NCBI GenBank assembly: GCA_003151595.1
Contig: PLXW01000104.1
Span: 1-64,000 of the forward strand
Direction: 5' to 3'
DNA length: 64,000 nt
Origin: Myxococcales bacterium
GTDB taxonomy: Bacteria > Myxococcota > Polyangia > Polyangiales > Polyangiaceae
Each line of letters opens with the position of its first letter. The stretch's first letter is position 1. Of the stretch, positions 35,584 through 45,334 are shown one piece after another. The translations under genes were made by a program, and so were the position numbers. The notes below the pieces were generated by a model. It saw only the letters and a program-made list of their open reading frames with translations. It was not told the DNA's origin and made no database searches.

Positions 35584-36672
35584 TCAAACGAGATCGCGCG
35601 TGATGTCCGCCACGCTCGCGCACCCCGCGAGCGCCATCGCCAGATCGATCTCGCGCCGTAGAATCCCGAGCACGTGCTCGACCCCTGCGCGGCCGTCGAA
35701 GGCGAGTCCCCACAAGACGGGGCGACCGAGCAGGACGGCACGCGCGCCGAACGCGAGCGCCTTGAGCACGTCGGTGCCCCGACGAACGCCGCCGTCGACC
35801 AGCACTTCGCAGCGGCCGCCCACGGCGTCGACCACGCGCGGCAAGACGTCGATCGTCGCCGCCGCCGTGTCGAGCTGCCGGCCGCCGTGGTTCGACACGA
35901 CGATCGCGTCCACGCCGGCGTCGACCGCGCGCCGAGCGTCGTCACCGCGTACGACCCCCTTCAGAACGAGCGGCAGCTTCGTTCGCGAGCGGAGCCACGC
36001 CAGATCCTTCCACGTCAGCGACGGATCGAGCATCTCCGCGACGTAGGCCGCGAGCCCCGACTCACCTTCGCGCGCGGTGATCGCTCCGTAGCCCGCCGGC
36101 GACATGTTCGCGACCGCGAGCCCCGGAGGGAGCGCGAACCGATTGCGCACGTCGCGTTCGCGCGCCCCGATGAGCGGCGCATCCACCGTGAGCACGAGCG
36201 CGCGACACCCTGCGGCCTCGGCGCGCGCGATCACGGACTCGGTCGCGGCGCGATCGCGATACACGTAGAGCTGGAACCACACCGGGCCAAGAGACTCGCG
36301 CACCACGTCTTCCATCGGCGTGTTGGAGAGCGAGCTCAAGATCATCACGGTCCCTTGCGCCCCCGCCGCGCGCACCGTCGCGATCTCTCCGTCGGCGTGC
36401 GCCAGCTTGTGGAACGCGGTGGGCGCGATGAGGACCGGCATGCTCACGCGCTGTCCGAGCACGGTCGTATCGGCGCTGCGGCGACTCACGTCGACGAGCA
36501 CGCGATGGTGAAGCGCGATGCGTGCGTACGCCGCCACGTTCTCGCGCAGCGTCACCTCGTCGTGTGCGCCGCCGGCGAAATAGTCGAACGCGCTTCGATC
36601 GAGCTTCGCGCGCGCGCGCTCCTCGAGCTCCAGGAGGTTCAACGGCGCCGAGTCGCGGTCAGCGGTGCTCAC
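35584..36672 (-). CDS. FMN-dependent alpha-hydroxy-acid oxidase/dehydrogenase
   Basis: The 362-residue cytoplasmic TIM-barrel flavoprotein is of the lactate oxidase/glycolate oxidase/LldD family. Motifs: FDYFAGGAHDEVTLREN near the N terminus, ILSSLSNTPME, WFQLYVYRDR, the Lys in LPLVLKGVVR, and the catalytic His in VSNHGGRQLD. GGVRRGTDVLKALAFGARAVLLGRP is the C-terminal FMN-phosphate site. The FAGG segment and short loop 4 favour an oxidase or 2-hydroxyacid dehydrogenase over membrane-bound lactate dehydrogenase. The start is GTG at 36672, only 14 bases after the upstream monooxygenase stop, so the pair is an operon. Confidence 0.93.
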   Translation of the reverse strand: MSTADRDSAPLNLLELEERARAKLDRSAFDYFAGGAHDEVTLRENVAAYARIALHHRVLVDVSRRSADTTVLGQRVSMPVLIAPTAFHKLAHADGEIATVRAAGAQGTVMILSSLSNTPMEDVVRESLGPVWFQLYVYRDRAATESVIARAEAAGCRALVLTVDAPLIGARERDVRNRFALPPGLAVANMSPAGYGAITAREGESGLAAYVAEMLDPSLTWKDLAWLRSRTKLPLVLKGVVRGDDARRAVDAGVDAIVVSNHGGRQLDTAAATIDVLPRVVDAVGGRCEVLVDGGVRRGTDVLKALAFGARAVLLGRPVLWGLAFDGRAGVEHVLGILRREIDLAMALAGCASVADITRDLV

Positions 36673-36686
36673 GCCGCCGAGTATGC

Positions 36687-37673
36687 CTACTCCGCGCGCA
36701 GCTCGCTCACGATCTCGAACGACCGAAGGCGCGCGGCGTGATCGAAGATCTGCGCGGTCACGATGAGCTCATCGGCCCCCGTCCGCTCCACGAACGCCTT
36801 CAGCCCGCGCCACACAGTCTCCTTCGATCCCACGACCGAGCACGCCAGCGCGTGATCGAGCTGGGCCTTCTCGAGATCGGTCCATCGCCCGTCCATGCTG
36901 TCCACCGGCGCCTTCAGCGGCCCGGGCGTACCCCGACGGAGCGCGACGAACGCTTGCTCGAGTGACGTGCGCAGGCGCGCGGCCTCGCGATCCGAGTCGG
37001 CGGCGAACACGTTCACGCCGAGCATCACGTGCGGCGCTCGCAGCGATCCGGAAGGGCGGAAGGCGCTGCGGTAGATCCGGAGCGCCTCGTCGAGCGCGTC
37101 GGGCGCGAAGTGCGAAGCGAAGGCATAGGGAAGACCGAGCTCCGCGGCCAGACCCGCGCCGAAGAGGCTCGACCCCAGGATCCACACCGGCACCTCCAGT
37201 CCTGCACCGGGGAAGGCCCGCACGCGCTCGCCCCGCGCCGCCTCCCCGAAATACGAGAGGAGCTCGACGACGTCTTGCGGGAACGAGTCCACGTCGCCCG
37301 CCAGCGTCCGACGAAGCGCGCGCGAGGTGAGCGGATCGGTCCCCGGCGCGCGCCCCAGGCCGAGGTCGATACGCCCGGGGTAGAGCGCTTCGAGCGTCCC
37401 GAACTGCTCGGCGATGACGAGCGGTGCGTGGTTGGGGAGCATGATTCCCCCCGCGCCGACGCGAATCGTCGACGTGCCGCCGGCCACGTGACCGATCACG
37501 ACGGCGGTTGCCGCGCTGGCGATGCCCGGCATGTTGTGATGCTCGGCGAGCCAGTAACGGCGGTAGCCCCACCGCTCCGCGTGCTGCGCGAGGTCGAGCG
37601 TGTTGCGAAGAGCGAGCGACGCATCGCTCCCTTCGAGGATCGGGCACAGGTCGAGGACGGAGAGCGGGATCAC
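36687..37673 (-). CDS. Luciferase-like (LLM) flavin-dependent monooxygenase
   Basis: The 328-residue cytoplasmic bacterial-luciferase-fold protein is of the YhbW/MsnO8 type. It opens with [10 protein letters not shown], then [54 protein letters not shown] and [14 protein letters not shown]; together these are diagnostic. It oxidises an organic substrate with O2 and reduced FMN supplied by a separate reductase. Start is GTG at 37673. It heads the minus-strand run that continues with the FMN-dependent alpha-hydroxyacid oxidase. A cluster of inverted repeats 50-100 bases upstream (37721-37776) may be its operator. Confidence 0.92.
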   Translation of the reverse strand: MIPLSVLDLCPILEGSDASLALRNTLDLAQHAERWGYRRYWLAEHHNMPGIASAATAVVIGHVAGGTSTIRVGAGGIMLPNHAPLVIAEQFGTLEALYPGRIDLGLGRAPGTDPLTSRALRRTLAGDVDSFPQDVVELLSYFGEAARGERVRAFPGAGLEVPVWILGSSLFGAGLAAELGLPYAFASHFAPDALDEALRIYRSAFRPSGSLRAPHVMLGVNVFAADSDREAARLRTSLEQAFVALRRGTPGPLKAPVDSMDGRWTDLEKAQLDHALACSVVGSKETVWRGLKAFVERTGADELIVTAQIFDHAARLRSFEIVSELRAE

Positions 37674-37720
37674 GGCGTGGATCGATTCGATGTGCCGATG
37701 CAGCGGGTCGTTCTGCGCGC

Positions 37721-37776
37721 GTTACGCAACAGTGTAACTTTCGTTCTTGAGAACGTTACGGTTGCAATACCGCAAC
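37721..37776. promoter_or_regulatory. Cluster of three inverted repeats between divergent genes
   Basis: Within 56 bases lie three inverted repeats: GTTAC-N8-GTAAC (37721-37738), GTTCT-TG-AGAAC (37743-37754) and GTTGC-N6-GCAAC (37761-37776). The stretch is distinctly less GC-rich than its surroundings and sits between the monooxygenase start (37673, minus) and the phospholipase D-like start (37946, plus). Spacing and symmetry fit binding sites for TetR- or XRE-type dimers. No regulator gene is adjacent, so the regulator is unknown. Confidence 0.5.
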
Positions 37777-37945
37777 GCGTCGGTGACCGATCCGGGGATT
37801 CTGCAATGAATTCGGGGTAGGTGTTTGTGGCCCTTTTCCTGCTAGCGCACCGCAGCAGAACCACAGGGCGACCGCATCAACGGCGCCCTCACAACCCGCG
37901 AACCTCGCGCGCTCTCGCGCGCTCGGACGCGAGGAGGACCGCCCC

Positions 37946-39700
37946 ATGTCTCATGCCCAGTCTCATGCCTGGATGTCTGCTGCCCAACATCGTCGTCGAT
38001 CGTTCCATGTCCGCCTTTCCGCGCTCGCACTCGGCGGCGCATCCCTCGCTTCGCTCATGGCCGGATGTTCCGCCGCACCGGACGAAGGCACCGGAAGCTC
38101 CTCGGAGGCGGTCAGCGTCGCGCAGTCGTCGTACGTGAGCGATGCCGTGCTCGCGGTGCTCCAGCAGTCGCCGGCGATGCAGGGGAAGACCTGGAACGTC
38201 AGCCACGACAATACGTTCGACTCCAACTGGCTGATCAACACTCCGCTGCAGCCGCTCTTCGGGCAGCCCGTGAGTCTGCTCGTTCACCCGGCCGCCTGCA
38301 CAATCAACTGCGATCCGGATTTCGCTCTCCAGCTCTGCACGACGACTGCGGCTTGCACCGGTGGCGGGACCTGTCAGCCGGTCCTCGCTTCGGTCAAGGT
38401 CGCGGGGCAGGCGCCGAAGTCGATGTGCGTCGGTCACTCGGCCGCGCTCGTCGATCGGATCTACGGGCTCGTCGCCAGCGCGCAGAGCTTCGTCGACATC
38501 ACGAGCTTGAGCCCGCCCGACGGTGAGTATCTCGCGGCAGTTCGCAACGCGATCACGCTCCTCTCGGCCGAGCGCAATCCCCCCGAGGTTCGGATCATTT
38601 CTGCGGAGATTCCGGTCGAAGGGACCGTCAACACCAAGACCCTCCTCCAGAGCTTCACGCGCGACGTCTCCAGCTCGTCGAAGATCCACGTGGCCGTGGG
38701 CGCCTATCGCTCCAGCGACACGAGCGAGTCGTGGAACCACGCCAAGATGGTGGCCGTGGACGGCAAGACGGCGATCGTCGGCGGTCACAACATGTGGTCG
38801 CAGCAGTACCTCTCGCTCGACCCGGTCAACGACACGTCGATGGAGGTCCATGGAACCGCGGCGGCCGACGCGCACCGCTTCGCGAACCTCCTCTGGCAGT
38901 ACACCTGCACCAACGAGAACTGGGAGACGTGGCTCACCTGGTCGGTCTGGGAGAACGAGTTCGTGAACGGATCGGTCACCAACGACTGCCCCGCGCCCTT
39001 CAATCTCCCCACGACGACGGGCCCCGCGACCGGCACCGTGATCTCGGTCGGGCGGCTCGGCACCGGCATCGCGTCGAGCGCGAACCAATCCGACGACGCG
39101 CGCCTCGCGCTCATCGGATCGGCCAAGACGTCGATTCGGATCGTGCAGCAGGACATCGGTCCGGTCACGGTCCCGTACCTCGGTCTTCCGCTCACGGCGT
39201 GGCCGAACGCCGAGCTGCAGGCGCTCTCGAACGCGCTCGTGCGCGGCGTCGATGTGTACATCGTGCTCAGTGATCTCAACGCCACCGCGGGCGGCCTTCC
39301 CAGCTCGCAGGCTTCGTACTCGAACGGGTGGTCGCCGGCCGACGTGGGGAACCACCTCAAGACGTACATGCAGACGAACGCGGGCTATCCGACCGGCGCC
39401 GCGCTCGATTCGCTCCTCTGCAGCAAGCTGCACCTCGCGCCGTTCCGCTACAACGCCAGCGACAGCACCTGGCCCGACGGCACGCCGTTCGCGAGTCACA
39501 CCAAGATCATCGAGGTCGACGCGCAGGCGCTCTACATCGGCTCCCACAACATGTACCCCGCGAACCTCCAGGAGTTCGGGTACATCGTCGACGACTCCAA
39601 CGTGACCGGGCAGTGGCTCTCGCAGTACTGGACCAACGTGTGGAAGTACTCGTCGACCGCGGCCGTCTCGGGGAGCGAGGCGAAGAGCTGCGCGCTCTGA
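37946..39700 (+). CDS. Secreted phospholipase D-like lipoprotein
   Basis: The 584-residue exported protein has an N-terminal export signal (SALALGGASLASLMAGC, Cys ~41, with a long charged n-region). Two HKD motifs of the phospholipase D superfamily are present: HAKMVAVDGKTAIVGGHN and SHTKIIEVDAQALYIGSHN, each with HxKx4D and downstream SxHN-like residues. Several Cys pairs (CTINCD, CTTTAACTGGGTC) suggest disulfides. It probably cleaves phosphodiesters in lipids or nucleic acids outside the cell. It has its own upstream region with inverted repeats (37721-37776) and is convergent with the molybdenum hydroxylase unit. Confidence 0.88.
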   Translation: MSHAQSHAWMSAAQHRRRSFHVRLSALALGGASLASLMAGCSAAPDEGTGSSSEAVSVAQSSYVSDAVLAVLQQSPAMQGKTWNVSHDNTFDSNWLINTPLQPLFGQPVSLLVHPAACTINCDPDFALQLCTTTAACTGGGTCQPVLASVKVAGQAPKSMCVGHSAALVDRIYGLVASAQSFVDITSLSPPDGEYLAAVRNAITLLSAERNPPEVRIISAEIPVEGTVNTKTLLQSFTRDVSSSSKIHVAVGAYRSSDTSESWNHAKMVAVDGKTAIVGGHNMWSQQYLSLDPVNDTSMEVHGTAAADAHRFANLLWQYTCTNENWETWLTWSVWENEFVNGSVTNDCPAPFNLPTTTGPATGTVISVGRLGTGIASSANQSDDARLALIGSAKTSIRIVQQDIGPVTVPYLGLPLTAWPNAELQALSNALVRGVDVYIVLSDLNATAGGLPSSQASYSNGWSPADVGNHLKTYMQTNAGYPTGAALDSLLCSKLHLAPFRYNASDSTWPDGTPFASHTKIIEVDAQALYIGSHNMYPANLQEFGYIVDDSNVTGQWLSQYWTNVWKYSSTAAVSGSEAKSCAL

Positions 39701-39714
39701 GAAGAGCGTGACTC

Positions 39715-39749
39715 GGGGGCTCGCGGCTAGGCGATCTAGACGAGCCCCC
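39715..39749. terminator. Perfect 9-bp hairpin between convergent genes
   Basis: GGGGGCTCG at 39715-39723 pairs with CGAGCCCCC at 39741-39749 around a 17-base loop. It follows the phospholipase D-like stop and includes the last codons of the large molybdenum hydroxylase subunit on the other strand. No T tract follows, so termination is plausible in both directions but not certain. Confidence 0.45.
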
Positions 39750-42021
39750 ACTTCGCCATCGGGAGCTCGCGCACGCGCGTTCCGGTGAGGGCGAAGACGG
39801 CGTTGGCGATCGCGGGCGCGACCGGGGGAGCTCCCGGTTCGCCCACGCCGCCCGGGGGGGCGTCGCTCTGGACGATCTCGACGTGGATGGCACGCGGCGC
39901 TTCCGGCATCCGCGCCAGGCGGTAGTCGTGAAAGTTCGTCTGCTCGACGCCGCCGTTCTTCATCGTGATCGAGCCGTGGAGCGCGAGGCTCATTCCGAAG
40001 ATCACGGCCCCCTCCATCATGGCGTTGACTCGGTCCGGGTTCACGATCGTCCCGGCGTCGGCGACGACCCACGCTTCGTCGACGTGAATCTTGCCGCGCC
40101 CGTCTTTCACCACCGACGCGACGACCGCCACGTACGTCAGGAAGCTGTGATGCACGGCGAGCCCGAGCGCGCGTCCGTCCTTCGCCCGGCTCGCCCAGCG
40201 CGCGAGATCGGTCACGCGCTCGACGCAGTGGCGGTATCGGGCCGTGTCGATGGGGTAGCGATCGAGATTGCCGCCGTAGTTGGGGACCTTCTTCACGCCG
40301 AGCTCCTCGGGCGTCACGTGCCTTTCGGGGCCGAGGAGCTCGAGCACGTTGTCGCGTGGGTCGAGGCCGCGGGCGTGCGCGATCTCGTCGACGAAGCTCG
40401 AGAGCGCGAACGCGTGGTGCAGGTTGCAGACGGAGCGCAGCCATCCGATGCGCACGTGCGCGATGGCCTCGCCGTTCTCGGCGCGCACGTTGGGGATCGC
40501 GAGCGGCATGTCGAGCACGCCCTGCCCGAGCTCGCCGTCGCTGGCGTGCGTGACGCCGGCCGTGAAGGTCGACGAGATCGACGGGAACGACGTGCGATGA
40601 AGCCACGCGGCGACCTTGCCGTTCGTGTCGAAGCCCGCTTCGAGGCGCTGCGCGCTCGTCGTATGGAAGTAGCCGTGCTGGATGTCGTCGGTGCGCGTCC
40701 ACTGCACGCGCACCGGCGCGCGCATGGCCTTGGAGAGGAGCGCGGCCTCGACGTCGTAGTCGGGTTTGGCTTTTCGTCCGAACGCGCCGCCGAGCAACGT
40801 CACGTGGACGCGCACTTTGCTCGCGTCGAGACCGAGCGCCTTGGCGACGTTCTCGCGCACGTCTTGAGGCGACTGTGTCGGAGACCAGACTTCGCATCCG
40901 TCGGCGTCGACCTTGGCCACGCTCACCGGCGGTTCCATGGGGACGTGCGCGAGGTGCGGTACTCCATACTCGGCGACGATGCGCTTGGCCGACTTGGACA
41001 GCGCGGCGTCGACGTCTCCGACCTCGCGCACGGGCTTGGCGGGCGCGCGCACCGAAGCGAGCAGAGTCTCGCGGTACGCCGCCGAGTCGTAGGTCACGTT
41101 CGCGCCCGGCTCCCACGTCACGTCGAGCGCCGCGCGCCCGCGCATCGCGGCCCACGTCGTGTCGGCGACGACGGCGACTCCCCCCAGCGGTTGGAACTTG
41201 AACGGCGGCGTCGGCGCAGGGAGATCGATCACCCGCTTCACGCCCGGAACCTGGAGCGCGCGCGTTCCGTCGAACTTCGCGATCTTCCCGCCGACGACGG
41301 GTGGGCGCGCGATCACGGCCGTGAGCATCCCCGGGAGCCGCACGTCGGCGCCGTACGTTGCGCGACCCGTCACGATGTCGGGCGCATCGACGTGCGGGAG
41401 TGGCTTGCCCACGTGACGAAGCTCGCTCGTCGGCCGAAGCGGAACGTCGGCCAGCTTCGGGAATGGAAGCGCCGCCGCCTCCATCGCGAGATCGCCGAAG
41501 CCGAGCTGGCGCTTGCTCTTCGCGTGAAACACGGCGTGATCGTGCGCCTGGCACTGCGCCGCCGGGACGTTCCAGCGCTTGGCCGCGGCCGCGATCAACA
41601 TCACGCGCGCCGTGGCGCCGAGCCTTCGCAGCTCTTCGTATGCTTCACCGCGCACGCTGCTCGAGCCGTCGGTGTCTTGATTGCCGTACGCCTCGTCGCC
41701 GTCGGCCTGGAGGATCGCGACGCGCGCCGGATCCGCCCCCAGCTCGTCGGCCACGAGCGCGGGGAGAGAGCTCCGTACCCCTTGCCCCATCTCCGAGCGC
41801 GCGCATGCGATCGTGACGATCCCTCCGACCGCGATGTGCACGAAGGCGTTGGGCGTGACCCCGCCGTCGTTCGGCATCTGCTCGAACGTGGGCCGTCGCC
41901 AGCTCGCAGGCTCCGGCGCCTTCGTCTGCGCATGCGCCGACGTGAGCCCGAGCGCGAACGCGCCCGTCGCGAGGCCAAGGCTCACCAGGAACGTTCGTCG
42001 CGGAACGAGGAGCTCGCTCAC
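39736..42021 (-). CDS. Molybdenum hydroxylase large subunit, IorB/xanthine dehydrogenase type
   Basis: The 761-residue exported enzyme has an N-terminal twin-arginine signal ([19 protein letters not shown]) and two aldehyde oxidase/xanthine dehydrogenase Mo-binding regions. Visible motifs are [36 protein letters not shown], the [11 protein letters not shown] molybdopterin loop, TQSPQDV, and [16 protein letters not shown] with the catalytic Glu. The exported form with a separate 2Fe-2S subunit matches isoquinoline 1-oxidoreductase (IorB) and aldehyde dehydrogenase relatives that pass electrons to a cytochrome. A GGAGG ribosome site precedes the GTG at 42021, which overlaps the previous stop (GTGA). 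Confidence 0.92.
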   Translation of the reverse strand: MSELLVPRRTFLVSLGLATGAFALGLTSAHAQTKAPEPASWRRPTFEQMPNDGGVTPNAFVHIAVGGIVTIACARSEMGQGVRSSLPALVADELGADPARVAILQADGDEAYGNQDTDGSSSVRGEAYEELRRLGATARVMLIAAAAKRWNVPAAQCQAHDHAVFHAKSKRQLGFGDLAMEAAALPFPKLADVPLRPTSELRHVGKPLPHVDAPDIVTGRATYGADVRLPGMLTAVIARPPVVGGKIAKFDGTRALQVPGVKRVIDLPAPTPPFKFQPLGGVAVVADTTWAAMRGRAALDVTWEPGANVTYDSAAYRETLLASVRAPAKPVREVGDVDAALSKSAKRIVAEYGVPHLAHVPMEPPVSVAKVDADGCEVWSPTQSPQDVRENVAKALGLDASKVRVHVTLLGGAFGRKAKPDYDVEAALLSKAMRAPVRVQWTRTDDIQHGYFHTTSAQRLEAGFDTNGKVAAWLHRTSFPSISSTFTAGVTHASDGELGQGVLDMPLAIPNVRAENGEAIAHVRIGWLRSVCNLHHAFALSSFVDEIAHARGLDPRDNVLELLGPERHVTPEELGVKKVPNYGGNLDRYPIDTARYRHCVERVTDLARWASRAKDGRALGLAVHHSFLTYVAVVASVVKDGRGKIHVDEAWVVADAGTIVNPDRVNAMMEGAVIFGMSLALHGSITMKNGGVEQTNFHDYRLARMPEAPRAIHVEIVQSDAPPGGVGEPGAPPVAPAIANAVFALTGTRVRELPMAKWGLV

Positions 42022-42482
42022 GATCCTCCCTCCTCGATCCCGGCCGCCCTGCGCACGGCCGCGCGAATGCGGACGTAGGTCCCGCATCGACAGAGGTTGC
42101 CTGCGAGCGACTGATCGATCTCCGCGTCGGACGGCTTCGCCTTCTTCGATAGCAACGCGGCGGCGCTCATGATCTGTCCCGACTGGCAGTAGCCACATTG
42201 GGGCACGCAGAGATCGACCCACGCCTTTTGAAGCGGGTGACTTCCGTCCGCCGAGAGTCCTTCGATCGTCGTCACCTGTTTCCCAACGGCGCGTCGCACC
42301 GGCGTGACGCACGCCCGAATCGCTTCGCCGTCGAGGTGAATGGTGCACGCGCCGCAGAGTGCCTCGCCGCAGCCGTACTTCGTGCCGGTGAGCCCGAGCA
42401 CGTCGCGGAGCGCCCATAGAAGGGGCATCTCGGGATCGACGTCGAGCTCGTGTGCGGCTCCGTTGATGCGAAGGGTGATCAT
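42018..42482 (-). CDS. Molybdenum hydroxylase 2Fe-2S subunit, IorA type
   Basis: The 154-residue iron-sulfur protein has an N-terminal plant-ferredoxin-type cluster ([15 protein letters not shown], with a further Cys in RACVTPV) and a second all-helical cluster ([12 protein letters not shown], then [12 protein letters not shown]). Length and motif order are those of IorA/CoxS. It carries electrons from the Mo site of the large subunit. No signal peptide is seen, so it would be exported by hitch-hiking with the Tat signal of its partner. Start and stop both overlap neighbours (ATGA upstream, GTGA downstream). Confidence 0.94.
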   Translation of the reverse strand: MITLRINGAAHELDVDPEMPLLWALRDVLGLTGTKYGCGEALCGACTIHLDGEAIRACVTPVRRAVGKQVTTIEGLSADGSHPLQKAWVDLCVPQCGYCQSGQIMSAAALLSKKAKPSDAEIDQSLAGNLCRCGTYVRIRAAVRRAAGIEEGGS

Positions 42483-43162
42483 GGCGACACCTGTGGTTCG
42501 TGAGCCTCGTCGGTTGGACACGCCGCGCCTGTGTCGACCCACGCGGCGACGAGCGCTCCGAAGCGCGCTTGAGTGCCCGGCGCAGGCGTGCGCCCGTGAC
42601 CCGGGGACCACCCCCAGGCGACGATCGGATCGTGCGCGGCGTGCTCGACGATGTTCGCGAGCGTGCGACCACCGTTGCGCGAAGCGTCTTTGACCTGCGC
42701 GCAGATCGCCGCGGGTGACTTGCCGATCCAGGCCATCGACTTGGGAGCGAGGTGCCAGTCGGGCCCGCCGGGGACTCGAGCGAGCTCGAGGTTCTGGTCT
42801 TGATGACAGGAGGCGCAGCGCATGGCCGGCACGCCGCGATCGTCGACACCTCGCGTGACGGGCGGATCGTGCAGCGCGCGCGTGTCGTGCTGGCGGGGGG
42901 AGTCGTCCGACGGATGGCAGTTGGAGCAGCGCGGAGACGAGAGGACGCGCGAGGCTTCGAGGAAGAGCGCCTGCGACCGCGCCGTGCGATCGCCGATCGA
43001 CGCGAACGACTCGGGCGTGCGCAGATCGTCCGCAGCCGTCGCGGCGACGGACGAAGGGGCGACGCTCTGCGCTCCGCCACACGAAGCCAGAGCGGAGACG
43101 ACCGTGACGAGCGCGACGAACCCGACCGGGCTCCGCGCGACGAGGATCGAATAGGCGTCCAT
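42479..43162 (-). CDS. Diheme c-type cytochrome lipoprotein, electron acceptor of the Mo hydroxylase
   Basis: The 227-residue exported lipoprotein has a lipobox (ALASC) and two heme c motifs: CSNCH and CASCH, in the middle third. The spacing and the wording ([23 protein letters not shown]) resemble the small diheme cytochromes encoded with IorAB-type dehydrogenases. The C-terminal part ([22 protein letters not shown]) is also found in these neighbours. It most likely takes electrons from the 2Fe-2S subunit and feeds them to the respiratory chain. It is the first gene of the three-gene unit; its stop overlaps the next start (ATGA). Confidence 0.85.
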   Translation of the reverse strand: MDAYSILVARSPVGFVALVTVVSALASCGGAQSVAPSSVAATAADDLRTPESFASIGDRTARSQALFLEASRVLSSPRCSNCHPSDDSPRQHDTRALHDPPVTRGVDDRGVPAMRCASCHQDQNLELARVPGGPDWHLAPKSMAWIGKSPAAICAQVKDASRNGGRTLANIVEHAAHDPIVAWGWSPGHGRTPAPGTQARFGALVAAWVDTGAACPTDEAHEPQVSP

Positions 43163-43273
43163 GTGCGACTTCGAAGCTCGCGCATCGACGCGATTTCAGC
43201 AAGCGCGAGCAGCACGCGACGGCGCCACGCTTCGGCTCGGCCTACGGTCGCGGTTCATGCTACGCCCGAAGAC

Positions 43274-44461
43274 ATGCGATCTTCGTACAAGAACGCGGGG
43301 CGCGCGCCGTGGCTCGGGATCATCGCCATGGCTGCGCTGGGAGGTTGCGGCAGCTCGTCATCGAACGGTCCGGCCGATGCCAGCACGCAAAGCGGCGATG
43401 ACGGTGGCGTGGTCGGCGACGACTCCGGCAACGTGATCGCGCCCGGCGACGACGACTCCGGCAGCACCAGCAAGGGAGACTCGGGCGTGAAGCCCAAAGG
43501 GCCCGACGGCGGAGCGACGGGGCGCGAGTCGTGGGTCTGGGTCTACGACAGTTACGCGGCCGTCATGACGACCATCGCCAAGAACAAGGCGAGCTTCACG
43601 CACGTGAGCCCGGCGTTCTATTCACTCAACTACGACTACCAATCGGGCGTCGCGTACTACGCGAGCTGTCCGACCGGATCGGGCTCGATCTGCACGGCCA
43701 ACGGCACCAACTCGTTCGATGGGCTCACGACCAAGCAGTTCACGACGCAGGCCACCGCGGCCGGCATGCAGACGATCGCGCTGATCTACGCCGGCTCCGA
43801 GAACTTGGGCAGCGACGACGGCGTGAAGAACATCCTCGACAACACGAACGGCGCCGCCACGTCGTTCATCTCCGCGATGACGACCGAAGCCGTGACCAAC
43901 GGCTACTCGGGCTACAACCTCGACTGGGAGATGGGGACGACCATCGGGAGCACGTACGCCACCAAGTTCGTGACGTTCGTGAACGACTTCAAGACCGCCC
44001 TCTCGGCGCACGGGATGTCGCTCTCGGTGGACGCCATCGTCTCCAACATCAACGGCACCAACTGCTCGGGCAACAGCGGCTACATCGATTTCGGCTTGCT
44101 CGCCGCGTCGTCGATCGACCGGATCCTCATCGAGGACTACATCAACACATTGGGCAACGCGACGACGAGCTGCCAGAACGTCAAGTTGAGTAGCTCGAAC
44201 CCGCCGGACTGTGACTACACGCTGACGGGAATGCTCAACATGATGTGCGGGCCGAACCTGCCGCTCGACAAGGCCGTCATCGGCATCGACGCGGACCCGG
44301 GGAGCACGAACCCCATCGCCAGCGCTGCGTTCTCGGCGATTCAGAGCTACGGCTTCACGCGCGTGGCCGTTTGGCCGCAAGATCCGTTCATGAATACGCA
44401 GAGCATGCAGCCGGCGAACGCCACCTGGTATGCGCTCCTCAATACCTTTCTGACTCACTGA
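43274..44461 (+). CDS. GH18-like lipoprotein (chitinase-fold domain)
   Basis: The 395-residue exported lipoprotein has a signal peptide ending GGC (Cys 25), an Asp/Ser/Gly-rich linker of ~50 residues, and a TIM-barrel-like domain. The barrel starts ESWVWVYDSYAAV and contains GYNLDWEMG, a shortened form of the GH18 DxxDxDxE active-site strand in which the catalytic Glu (and an upstream Asp) are kept. Later strands: LSVDAIVSN, YIDFGLLA and GIDADPG. It probably binds or cuts a polysaccharide or peptidoglycan-like polymer outside the cell. It is divergent from the cytochrome unit; its stop lies inside a perfect palindrome shared with the convergent hydrolase gene. Confidence 0.72.
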   Translation: MRSSYKNAGRAPWLGIIAMAALGGCGSSSSNGPADASTQSGDDGGVVGDDSGNVIAPGDDDSGSTSKGDSGVKPKGPDGGATGRESWVWVYDSYAAVMTTIAKNKASFTHVSPAFYSLNYDYQSGVAYYASCPTGSGSICTANGTNSFDGLTTKQFTTQATAAGMQTIALIYAGSENLGSDDGVKNILDNTNGAATSFISAMTTEAVTNGYSGYNLDWEMGTTIGSTYATKFVTFVNDFKTALSAHGMSLSVDAIVSNINGTNCSGNSGYIDFGLLAASSIDRILIEDYINTLGNATTSCQNVKLSSSNPPDCDYTLTGMLNMMCGPNLPLDKAVIGIDADPGSTNPIASAAFSAIQSYGFTRVAVWPQDPFMNTQSMQPANATWYALLNTFLTH

Positions 44462-44463
44462 GC

Positions 44464-45252
44464 TCAGTGCCGCGTTTCGCCTGCTCCCGCGGTGGCTGAT
44501 TCCGCCGGGAGATCGCCTTCGCCGAGCTTTCGCGCGAAAAGATCGAGCGCCATTCGCTGGCACACCAGCGCGAGCGCCGGATCGTACCGCGGACCTTCGT
44601 CGCGCAGGAAGGCGTGCTGCCCGTTCCATTCGTGCCACGTGAAGGTGGTGCCGGCCTCGTTCATGCGCGCATGGATTCGCGCGCGCCCCTCGGGCGGAAC
44701 GTGCGGATCCTGGCGCCCCCAGATCATCAGCATCTCGCCGCGAATCTCTCCGGTGCGCGCGAGGCTGTCATCGCCGCCGAGCCCGAGGCTGCCTTTGTGA
44801 ATGTCGGTCGCGTAGAAGCAGGCGCCCGCCAGCACCTCTAGGTTCATCGCCGCGCGGAAGGCGAGGTGACCGCCGATGCATATGCCCATCACGCCGAGCT
44901 TGCCGGTGCAGTGCGGTGAGCCTTGGAGGAAGTGGAGCGCGGCGCGCGCGTCGGCGTCGTAGGCCGATACCGGTTTTCCGATCTTGTCTTTGTTTCCGCG
45001 GTCGGCGCCCGCTGTGTCGTAGGGGATCTCGGCGCCCGCCGGCTCGAGCTCGTGAAAGATCTCGGGCACGGCGACGACGAAGCCGTGTCCCGCGAGGAGC
45101 GCAGCCGTTCGCTTGATGGGGCCGGTGCGCTGGAAGATCTCGGAGAAGAGCACGATGCCCGGATATCGTCCGAGCGCGACCGGACGATAGACGTACGCGC
45201 GCATCGGGCCCGTCGGCGTGGCGAGGTCGGTCTGCTCTTCTTGAAGGATCAT
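44464..45252 (-). CDS. Dienelactone hydrolase family protein
   Basis: The 262-residue cytoplasmic alpha/beta hydrolase uses a Cys nucleophile. The catalytic triad is visible: Cys in MGICIGGH, Asp in WGRQDPHVP and His in NGQHAFLRD. The N-terminal PTGPMRAYVYRP and LFSEIFQRTG also match dienelactone hydrolases. Substrates may be lactones or esters from aromatic degradation, but no ring-cleavage genes are nearby. The ATG at 45252 starts the conserved region; a longer open frame upstream is unlikely to be translated because it overlaps the divergent barrel gene. Confidence 0.9.
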   Translation of the reverse strand: MILQEEQTDLATPTGPMRAYVYRPVALGRYPGIVLFSEIFQRTGPIKRTAALLAGHGFVVAVPEIFHELEPAGAEIPYDTAGADRGNKDKIGKPVSAYDADARAALHFLQGSPHCTGKLGVMGICIGGHLAFRAAMNLEVLAGACFYATDIHKGSLGLGGDDSLARTGEIRGEMLMIWGRQDPHVPPEGRARIHARMNEAGTTFTWHEWNGQHAFLRDEGPRYDPALALVCQRMALDLFARKLGEGDLPAESATAGAGETRH

Positions 45253-45334
45253 CGCGGTCTCCCGTTTCGAACGCGGCCCATCATCTTCAATTTCGCGCGT
45301 CGAGGATAGAGTCGCGGGTGATAGCGTCGCGCGC

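Noticed and set aside
37889..41554. A 1221-codon open frame on the minus strand
   Set aside because: It is antisense to the phospholipase D-like gene and out of frame with the molybdenum hydroxylase; the translation is Arg-rich with no domain.
43274..44461. Active chitinase call
   Set aside because: Only part of the GH18 DxxDxDxE motif is present (LDWE), and no chitin-binding domain is seen, so only a GH18-like fold is claimed.
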